Assembly (NCBI GenBank): GCA_003601795.1
Contig: PIXU01000267.1
Coordinates: 1-5,020, forward strand
Reading direction: 5' to 3'
Source: Candidatus Methanophagales archaeon
GTDB lineage: Archaea > Halobacteriota > Syntropharchaeia > Alkanophagales > Methanospirareceae
DNA length: 5,020 nucleotides
The translations under genes were made by a program, and so were the position numbers. Below the pieces are notes generated by a model. The model did no database searches. It was not told the origin of the DNA and saw nothing but the letters and a program-made list of their open reading frames with translations. Below are positions 1 to 5,020 of the stretch, piece by piece (within the stretch, counting starts at the first letter, position 1; each line of letters opens with the position of its first letter).

Positions 1-306
1 GAAGTTGCTCGTATGATACGTGAGGATTTTTTGCAACAAAACGCATATCATGAAGTAGACTCTTTCTGCTCTCTGGAAAAGCAATATCTGATGGCAAAAA
101 TCATCCTTCAATGGTATAATGGCGCAATAGAAGCGATAGAGAGCGGAATAGCGGTAGAGAAACTGGAGAGGATGCGAGTAAAGGACGCCATAGCGAGGAT
201 GAAATATGTGCCTAATGAAGGTTTTAAGGAGAAATACGAGCAGATAATGAAGGATATGAAAGAGGAGTTTGAGTTGATAAAGAGAAGAGAGGAGGCAGCT
301 TTGTGA
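1..306 (+). CDS. atpA: A-type ATP synthase catalytic subunit A, C-terminal end (5' truncated by window)
   Basis: This is the last 101 codons of the nucleotide-binding catalytic subunit A of the archaeal A1Ao ATP synthase, which makes ATP from ADP and phosphate using the transmembrane ion gradient. The frame is open from base 1 (Glu-Val-Ala-Arg) and ends at TGA 304-306. The ATG at 13 is an internal Met, because the family signature REDFLQQNAYHEVD runs straight through it. The following segments, CSLEKQYLMAKIIL and the RMKYVP stretch near the end, are typical of the C-terminal helical domain of subunit A. The tail is charged and helical (EKYEQIMKDMKEEFELIKRR). The P-loop and other catalytic residues lie upstream of the window. 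It is followed after 18 bases by atpB, so the two are almost surely co-transcribed. Nothing suggests a frameshift. Identity is by recognition of conserved family sequence. Confidence 0.95.
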   Translation, partial: EVARMIREDFLQQNAYHEVDSFCSLEKQYLMAKIILQWYNGAIEAIESGIAVEKLERMRVKDAIARMKYVPNEGFKEKYEQIMKDMKEEFELIKRREEAAL

Positions 307-307
307 T

Positions 308-317
308 AAGGAGGTGA
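308..317 (+). promoter_or_regulatory. Strong Shine-Dalgarno for atpB
   Basis: AAGGAGGTGA sits in the atpA-atpB gap and matches the archaeal/bacterial anti-Shine-Dalgarno almost fully. There are seven bases between it and the ATG at 325, which is ideal spacing and fixes the atpB start. It begins just after the atpA stop codon, which fits tight translation within one operon. Confidence 0.9.
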
Positions 318-324
318 AATAGAA

Positions 325-1728
325 ATGGCAATAGATATTTCAGCACGTGAATATACAACGATAAAAGAAGCAGCGGGTCCTTTAATCGTGGTAGAAGAAG
401 TAGAAGGTGTTTCGTATGGCGAAGTAGTGAAGATAGTGACACCGGGTGGAGAAGAGAAGACCGGGCAGGTGTTGGAAGCAAGTAAGGGGCTTGCAGTGGT
501 TCAAGTCTTTGAAGGCACTTCTGGAATAGACACATCAAAGACGAGGGTGAGATTTACTGGTGATATAATGAGAATAAGCGTTTCACAAGATATGGTCGGC
601 CGCTTTTTCGATGGTTTGGGCAGACCCATAGATGGTGGTCCGGAAGTGATACCAGAAGATAAACTTCCTGTTACGGGTGATGCAATAAATCCTGCTGCAC
701 GTGATTATCCACGTGAGTTCATTCAAACTGGGATTTCCACTATTGACGGTATGAACACGTTAGTGCGGGGACAGAAGTTGCCGATATTCTCCGGTGCAGG
801 GATGCCGCATAATGTCCTTGCGGCTCAAATAGCGAGGCAAGCGAAGGTACTAACTACTGGAGAGCCTTTCTCCGTTGTGTTTGCGGCTATGGGGATTACG
901 CATGAGGAGGCTTCATTTTTTATGCGCGATTTTGAACGCACGGGAGCAATCGAAAGAATGGTTGCATTTCTTAATTTAGCTGATGACCCTGCAATTGAGC
1001 GTGTAATAACGCCGAGAATGGCATTGACAACTGCTGAATTCCTCGCATACGAATATGATATGCATATTCTCGTTATTCTTACGGATATGACGAACTACTG
1101 TGAAGCGTTACGTGAGATAGCCGCGGCACGAGAGGAAGTTCCCGGAAGAAGAGGCTATCCTGGATACATGTACACCGATTTGTCAATGAATTACGAAAGA
1201 GCGGGACGAATAAGAGGTCGAAAAGGCTCGATTACGCAAATACCCATTTTGAGTATGCCCGATGACGACATAACGCATCCTATACCAGACCTTACAGGGT
1301 ATATTACCGAGGGGCAGTTCGTCCTTTCTCGCGACCTGCACAGAAGAGGTATGTATCCGCCAGTGGACGTTTTGCCTTCGCTGTCAAGATTGATGGATGA
1401 AGGAATAGGACCGGGAAAGACGAGAGAGGACCATGCTGGCGTATCTAATCAGCTTTATGCGGGTTATGCAGAAGGCAGGGACATGCGTGACCTGGTTGCG
1501 GTAGTAGGCGAGGAGGCGCTGACAAGTAGAGATAGAGGGTATCTGGAATTCGCAGATGAGTTTGAGCGCAGGTTTGTTACTCAAGGCAGAAACGAAGACC
1601 GGAGTATTGAGGAGACATTAGACATCGGCTGGGATTTATTGGCAACACTGCCTGAAGGAGAGCTTAAGCGGATAGATGAGCGCATAATAAAGAAGTATCA
1701 TCCGAAATATAGGAAAGCAGGAAAATAG
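325..1728 (+). CDS. atpB: A-type ATP synthase subunit B (regulatory, non-catalytic nucleotide-binding)
   Basis: This is the complete 467-residue B subunit of the archaeal A1Ao ATP synthase, about the usual length for the family (roughly 460). Three B subunits alternate with three A subunits in the soluble head at the cytoplasmic face of the membrane. Domains in order are an N-terminal beta-barrel (about residues 10-80), a central nucleotide-binding domain (about 80-360) and a C-terminal helical domain. The P-loop position reads SGAGMPHN at residues 156-163 and lacks the GKT of a true Walker A, as expected of subunit B, whose site is non-catalytic. PPVDVLPSLS at 345-354 fits the ATP synthase alpha/beta signature, and Arg355 right after it is in the region that contributes an arginine to the A/B interface. 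GRRGYPGYMY begins at residue 274. The C-terminus (ATLPEGEL, then a basic tail) is typical. The start is set by the Shine-Dalgarno at 308-317. The gene ends in TAG inside a small inverted repeat. It is not followed by atpD. Confidence 0.97.
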   Translation: MAIDISAREYTTIKEAAGPLIVVEEVEGVSYGEVVKIVTPGGEEKTGQVLEASKGLAVVQVFEGTSGIDTSKTRVRFTGDIMRISVSQDMVGRFFDGLGRPIDGGPEVIPEDKLPVTGDAINPAARDYPREFIQTGISTIDGMNTLVRGQKLPIFSGAGMPHNVLAAQIARQAKVLTTGEPFSVVFAAMGITHEEASFFMRDFERTGAIERMVAFLNLADDPAIERVITPRMALTTAEFLAYEYDMHILVILTDMTNYCEALREIAAAREEVPGRRGYPGYMYTDLSMNYERAGRIRGRKGSITQIPILSMPDDDITHPIPDLTGYITEGQFVLSRDLHRRGMYPPVDVLPSLSRLMDEGIGPGKTREDHAGVSNQLYAGYAEGRDMRDLVAVVGEEALTSRDRGYLEFADEFERRFVTQGRNEDRSIEETLDIGWDLLATLPEGELKRIDERIIKKYHPKYRKAGK

Positions 1729-1743
1729 GAAAAAATTCCTATT
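1724..1743 (+). repeat. Perfect inverted repeat overlapping the atpB stop codon (possible weak hairpin)
   Basis: AATAGGAA (1724-1731), an AAAA loop (1732-1735) and TTCCTATT (1736-1743) form a perfect 8-bp stem. The TAG stop of atpB (1726-1728) lies inside the left arm. The stem has only two G-C pairs and no T-run follows it, so it is not a convincing intrinsic terminator. It could be an RNA-processing or 3'-end stabilising hairpin that separates ATP synthase mRNA from aglB, or chance in A/T-rich sequence. Confidence 0.4.
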
Positions 1744-1781
1744 GGTTATGTAGTGTAGAATCAGGGATATGTTGTAAAGCG
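1729..1781 (+). other. atpB-aglB spacer without a recognisable promoter
   Basis: The 53 bases hold the right arm of the inverted repeat and A/T-rich sequence. I see no clear archaeal BRE/TATA pair at a suitable distance and no Shine-Dalgarno in front of ATG 1782. A GAGGAGG match at 1791-1797 lies inside the gene, with no in-frame start at a usable distance after it. Either aglB is read through from atpB, or it has a short-leader or leaderless transcript from a poorly conserved promoter. Confidence 0.45.
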
Positions 1782-2219
1782 ATGCCACGAGAGGAGGAAA
1801 ATAGGAGTAAGAATAAAAAGGGATCAAAAGTAACGCCTTTTCGCGTAAAGATAACCGCAATGCTGCTTATTTTTTGTGGTTTAGTCGCTCTTATTTCTCT
1901 TCTTTATACGCTATCGGCGCCAACGCCAAAACTAAGCGCCGCAGGACTTTTAGACATCTTTGCTCTTTCTGCTTTTCCCATTGCATACGGAATCTGGATT
2001 CAAAAGAAGAAGGCTTTTTATGCCTCGATAATTTTGCTTGAATCTCTTGTAATTATCTACCCCCTTGCCACTGCCTTTAGCCTGCCAGGATTCTTTGCGG
2101 AAAACTGGATATATTTGGTGTCCTTTATCGCAGTCGGCATAATCGCGGTGCCAATTCTTATATCGAACAAATCCCACTTCTTCTCCGGCACTTTTGAATC
2201 CGCGAAGACAGAGAAAGGT
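1782..2219 (+). other. N-terminal four-helix membrane extension of AglB (unknown function)
   Basis: Residues 1-146 of the aglB frame precede the canonical first STT3 helix. They start with a basic, polar tail (about residues 1-23). Four hydrophobic stretches follow, near 26-46, 51-73, 78-98 and 109-128, then a polar linker at about 129-157. Positive charges cluster at the N-terminus, between helices 2 and 3 (QKKK, 74-77) and in the linker (KR, 148-149). This predicts N-in/C-in topology, so the even helix number keeps the normal orientation of the STT3 core. I recognise no family. It may be a fused accessory membrane domain, or a separate small protein in the same frame if translation of the core restarts at GTG 2220. 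Helix limits were judged by eye. Confidence 0.7.
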
Positions 2220-5020
2220 GTGAAACGGCATAAACTTCTTGAGCGACTTCCGGTTTTCAACATTTTGTATCTCATTTTTGGTATCGCCCTTATTATAAGG
2301 ACGATTTTACCTTATGACCGCGTTTTTGGCGGTGAAATGGTGATGTTTGGCTCTGACGACCCAGTATATCACCTGCGATTAATAGAAAATATGCTTTTTG
2401 GCAATCATTTCCCGCACAGGATTTATTTTGACCCTTATACCCTTTTCCCTCATGGCGACCATCTCCATTTTGCTCCGTTATATGACCTGATTCCGGCATT
2501 TGTTACTTGGCTTATCGGTTTGGGCGCACCCACGCACATACTAATGGAGACCGTAGGGGCATATTATCCTGCTGTTCTCGGTGCTCTGGTTGTTTTCCCG
2601 GTTTATTTCATCGGTAAGGAGCTGTACAGCAGGGAAGTGGGTTTGCTTTCTGCATTTTTAATCGCTATATTACCTGGTTTCTTGTTTCGCTCCATCTTAG
2701 GTGCAATGGACCATCATGTTGGCGAAGTGCTGTTCAGCACGCTTACGATGATGTTTTTACTGATAGCACTGAAAAGAGCAAAAGGAAGCGACATAACTTT
2801 TGAACATCTCAGAAAACGTGACTTGACATCCTTGAGAACGCCCTTAGTCTATATTCTCCTCGCAGGTTTCTCTTTTGGTCTTTATGCGCTCACCTGGAAA
2901 GGGTGCGTCCTGTTCGTCTTCATCATTTTTGTCGCTCTTTTCGCTCTATACCTCATAGAACATTTGCGTGGCAACTCCACAGATTATCTATGCCTGGTGG
3001 GTGTCCCGGTATTTCTTATTCCACTATTAATGATTTCACCCTTCTTGAAGCATTCCGCGATGTATAGCTCAGTACACGTAGCATCTCTCCTCATAGGAGC
3101 ACTTGTGGTTTTGTTGTTAAGCATCCTATCAACAGTTTTGACAAGAAAAGGGATAGCCCGCTATGCTTATCCAGTCGCGGTATTTTGCATGGGCATACTG
3201 GCTTTAATTTTTTTAAATGTGCTGTTTTCATCTCAATATGCTTCATTGATGCATGCAATGGGATGGGTAAAGTATAACGTGGGCATGCAGGTAATAGGGG
3301 AAATGCATCCAATGGACCTGGGCGCCGCCCTAAGCCATTTTTCTACCTGCTTTTACGTATCGCTTGCCGCCTTTGCACTTGTTATTTACCATGTAATAAA
3401 GAAATGGAGACCCGATGAGACCCTGTTTCTCGTCTGGTGCTTTATAGACCTTATGTTACTGGGCGTGATGTTTGACATGTTTGGTATTCGCCCCCCACCA
3501 ATTGGTCAAAATCGGTTTGTGTATTATTATGCGGTAAATGTGGCGCTGCTATGCGGTTTGTTCGCCGTTCAGATAACCCAGTTGAGCTTTGCCATCTTCT
3601 CTGAGACCAGAAAACCGAAAGCAGAGAAGAAGATTAAGGGTAAGAGCGGAAAGGAGAAGAAGGAAAAGGTGCAAAGACGGAAGGAAGAAAGTAAGAAAAA
3701 AGAAGTGCCTGAGACGGGCATTGCATGGATAAAGCAATATGTCACGCCAAATCGCATTATAGTTTTATTCGTTGTGATGTTCATTATTTTTTATCCTTTC
3801 CCGCTCAATATAGCCAATCCCTTTCCTGCAAACATGCCGGAGAATTTTGAGCGGTCATATTATATCGCGATGAGGGGTCCTTCTGTGTTCCATGCTGACT
3901 GGTATGAATCGCTGTTCTGGATGAGGAACAACACTCCTGATCCCGGAGTAGATTACTATGCGCTATACGAAGCACCACCGCGAAATGAGGATTACAAATA
4001 TCCGTCGAGCGCATACGGCGTGATGAGCTGGTGGGATTACGGACACGTGATAACGCTTTATGCACATCGCATGCCTAATTCAAATCCTTTTCAGGGTGGT
4101 ATAGGAGGTACAAATGAGAACGGCTCGATAAGACCAGGAGCATGCACATTCTTTGTGTCAAGCAATGAAGAGGAAGCCAATTGGATATTGGATGAACTCG
4201 GTACAAGATATGTGATAAGCGACTTAGAAATGGCGGATGCATGGGGAATATGCTCTTGGTTGGGTCGTACGCCAAAGTTCAGTGCGATAACTGTCTGGGC
4301 TGGTAACACCGAATACTTTAACTCCCTTTTGCGTTATTACAATACGATGGAAGCGCGGTTGCATCTCTTTGATGGTGTAAGTGTGGATGTAGAAGGTAAA
4401 TCCATTCCCGCCTTATCTCATTACCGGTTGGTGCACGAATCCCCCTCTTTTGTTCTTCCGTTGGTTATTATAGACGAAAATGAGGAGAAAATGTATTGGC
4501 GACCTTTTTCCGGTGATTATAACAGGACGAAGTCGCAAGCACAGATTCTTCACGGGCATTTATTCAGTATGCCCGCAGGAGTTGGGATAGAGGAGGTACT
4601 GAATAATGAGACCATACCAGAGATATTGAGTAGTGCGCTTAATTCGACGGGCTTTCCGCTCTCTGAGGATAGTGTAGTTATAAAAATCGACGGGACACGA
4701 TGGACAATACGTGACAGGACAAATGAAAATACGTTCCACATCAATAGGAAAGATGGAAGGTTAGATGTATATCTTTATGGCATTCCAACAGGACAACCAA
4801 ACATAAAAGCATGGACACCGGAATACATAGAGCCTGTGAGTTTTGTGAAGACGTTCGAATATGTAAAAGGAGCGAGAATAGAAGGAACTGCTCCTAAAGA
4901 CTGGATTGTTGAAATAGCAACAAACATAACGACAAACCAGGGTAGAGAATTTGTGTATTCCTCGCGAACCACATCCAACGGCACATACGAGTTCGTGGTG
5001 CCATATTCAACCGAAAAGCC
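1782..5020 (+). CDS. aglB: AglB/STT3-family oligosaccharyltransferase with N-terminal membrane extension (3' truncated by window)
   Basis: Multi-pass membrane enzyme that transfers a lipid-linked oligosaccharide to Asn of Asn-X-Ser/Thr sequons in exported proteins. The frame has no stop from ATG 1782 to the window end (1079 codons and two bases). Motifs seen: SDDPVYHLR with Asp192/Asp193 (first metal-binding Asp motif); DHHVGE at 310-315 (second motif); VIGEMHP with Glu507 (TIXE-type motif of external loop 5); WWDYG at 750-754, the sequon Ser/Thr-binding signature; DLEMA from Asp814 with KFSAI from Lys832, a DK-type motif with an insertion. The last membrane helix is near 659-680 and the rest is external. 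The sequence near the end (TNITTNQGRE, SNGTYEFVVPYST) resembles the C-terminal domain of AglB of Methanomicrobia, the archaeosortase-A-associated type. Residues 1-146 are an unusual extension. The ATG has no clear Shine-Dalgarno, but no ATG, GTG or TTG lies in frame in the spacer between atpB and it. Confidence 0.95.
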   Translation, partial: MPREEENRSKNKKGSKVTPFRVKITAMLLIFCGLVALISLLYTLSAPTPKLSAAGLLDIFALSAFPIAYGIWIQKKKAFYASIILLESLVIIYPLATAFSLPGFFAENWIYLVSFIAVGIIAVPILISNKSHFFSGTFESAKTEKGVKRHKLLERLPVFNILYLIFGIALIIRTILPYDRVFGGEMVMFGSDDPVYHLRLIENMLFGNHFPHRIYFDPYTLFPHGDHLHFAPLYDLIPAFVTWLIGLGAPTHILMETVGAYYPAVLGALVVFPVYFIGKELYSREVGLLSAFLIAILPGFLFRSILGAMDHHVGEVLFSTLTMMFLLIALKRAKGSDITFEHLRKRDLTSLRTPLVYILLAGFSFGLYALTWKGCVLFVFIIFVALFALYLIEHLRGNSTDYLCLVGVPVFLIPLLMISPFLKHSAMYSSVHVASLLIGALVVLLLSILSTVLTRKGIARYAYPVAVFCMGILALIFLNVLFSSQYASLMHAMGWVKYNVGMQVIGEMHPMDLGAALSHFSTCFYVSLAAFALVIYHVIKKWRPDETLFLVWCFIDLMLLGVMFDMFGIRPPPIGQNRFVYYYAVNVALLCGLFAVQITQLSFAIFSETRKPKAEKKIKGKSGKEKKEKVQRRKEESKKKEVPETGIAWIKQYVTPNRIIVLFVVMFIIFYPFPLNIANPFPANMPENFERSYYIAMRGPSVFHADWYESLFWMRNNTPDPGVDYYALYEAPPRNEDYKYPSSAYGVMSWWDYGHVITLYAHRMPNSNPFQGGIGGTNENGSIRPGACTFFVSSNEEEANWILDELGTRYVISDLEMADAWGICSWLGRTPKFSAITVWAGNTEYFNSLLRYYNTMEARLHLFDGVSVDVEGKSIPALSHYRLVHESPSFVLPLVIIDENEEKMYWRPFSGDYNRTKSQAQILHGHLFSMPAGVGIEEVLNNETIPEILSSALNSTGFPLSEDSVVIKIDGTRWTIRDRTNENTFHINRKDGRLDVYLYGIPTGQPNIKAWTPEYIEPVSFVKTFEYVKGARIEGTAPKDWIVEIATNITTNQGREFVYSSRTTSNGTYEFVVPYSTEK
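2220..2222 (+). other. Candidate internal GTG start giving a canonical-length AglB core
   Basis: This in-frame GTG (codon 147) is followed by KRHKLLERLPVFNILYLIFG, which looks like the usual short basic N-terminus and first helix of STT3/AglB. Starting here would put the DPxYH catalytic Asp at residue 47, the place I recall for characterised AglB. The purine-rich GAGAAAGG at 2211-2218 lies only one base upstream, too close for a good ribosome binding site. I therefore keep ATG 1782 as the annotated start and mark this as an alternative. Confidence 0.3.
3609..3707 (+). other. Lys/Arg-rich cytoplasmic loop in AglB
   Basis: Residues 610-642 of the aglB product hold 17 Lys/Arg and 6 Glu in 33 positions (for example EKKIKGKSGKEKKEKVQRRK). 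The stretch lies between two membrane helices, just before the last helix (about 659-680), so the positive-inside rule places it in the cytoplasm. The DNA is strongly purine-rich on the + strand. It does not interrupt the frame or any catalytic motif. It may contact lipid head groups, the lipid-linked glycan phosphates or the ribosome/Sec machinery; these are guesses. Confidence 0.75.

Noticed and set aside
13..15. ATG at 13 as the start of a small 97-residue gene
   Set aside because: The frame is open upstream to base 1 and the sequence across the ATG is conserved subunit A sequence, so it is an internal Met of a truncated atpA.
790..813. Missing Walker A (GKT) in atpB as evidence of a damaged enzyme
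   Set aside because: Subunit B of A/V-type ATPases normally has a degenerate P-loop of the form SGAGxPHN; this is the expected state.
1724..1760. Intrinsic terminator after atpB
   Set aside because: The stem is A/T-rich, only 8 bp, and is not followed by a T-run.
1791..1797. GAGGAGG as the ribosome binding site of aglB
   Set aside because: It lies inside codons 4-6. The next in-frame ATG is at 1860, over 60 bases on, and no in-frame GTG or TTG is at a usable distance.
1636..2499. Several overlapping minus-strand open frames (1636-1860, 1950-2231, 2057-2275, 2293-2499)
   Set aside because: They lie opposite atpB and aglB, have low-complexity or unrelated translations, overlap one another and lack ribosome binding support; they are shadows.
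3549..4984. Minus-strand open frames opposite the aglB 3' half
   Set aside because: The + strand frame carries recognisable catalytic motifs throughout (WWDYG and the DK-type motif), so the reverse frames are incidental. The Phe/Leu/Ser-rich frames opposite 3609-3707 merely mirror the Lys-rich loop.
1..5020. CRISPR arrays, tRNA or rRNA genes, insertion sequences, phage or toxin-antitoxin genes
   Set aside because: The window is filled by three protein-coding genes with short gaps; I saw no repeated units, RNA gene hallmarks or transposase motifs.

Overview
The window looks archaeal, most likely from a euryarchaeon related to the Methanomicrobia, methanogens or ANME-type archaea. It carries adjacent catalytic genes of an archaeal A-type (A/V) ATP synthase, followed by an archaeal STT3/AglB oligosaccharyltransferase whose C-terminal part resembles AglB of that group. 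The lineage call rests on recalled family resemblance, not on a search. All genes are on the + strand and the window is gene-dense.

Layout. Positions 1-306 are the 3' end of atpA (ATP synthase subunit A). After an 18-base gap with a strong Shine-Dalgarno sequence comes a complete atpB at 325-1728 (subunit B, 467 residues). A perfect 8-bp A/T-rich inverted repeat overlaps the atpB stop codon. A 53-base spacer then leads to one long reading frame from 1782 that is still open at the window end (1079 complete codons). This frame is an AglB-type oligosaccharyltransferase with the expected catalytic motifs. The minus-strand open frames seen across the window are shadows of these genes and are not annotated.

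Function. AtpA and AtpB form the alternating hexameric catalytic head of the membrane ATP synthase. AglB is functionally unrelated: it moves a lipid-linked glycan onto Asn-X-Ser/Thr sites of exported proteins. Its place directly after atpB, where atpD is commonly found in Euryarchaeota, suggests a local rearrangement.

Most notable point. The AglB frame starts about 146 codons earlier than a canonical AglB would. The extra N-terminal part is predicted to hold four transmembrane helices and has no function I recognise. An in-frame GTG at 2220 would give a protein of canonical layout, with the first catalytic Asp at residue 47. The region could therefore be a genuine fusion, or two products from one frame. 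Other features worth checking are a very Lys-rich cytoplasmic loop before the last membrane helix, a lengthened DK-type motif, and seven glycosylation sequons in the enzyme's own external domain.
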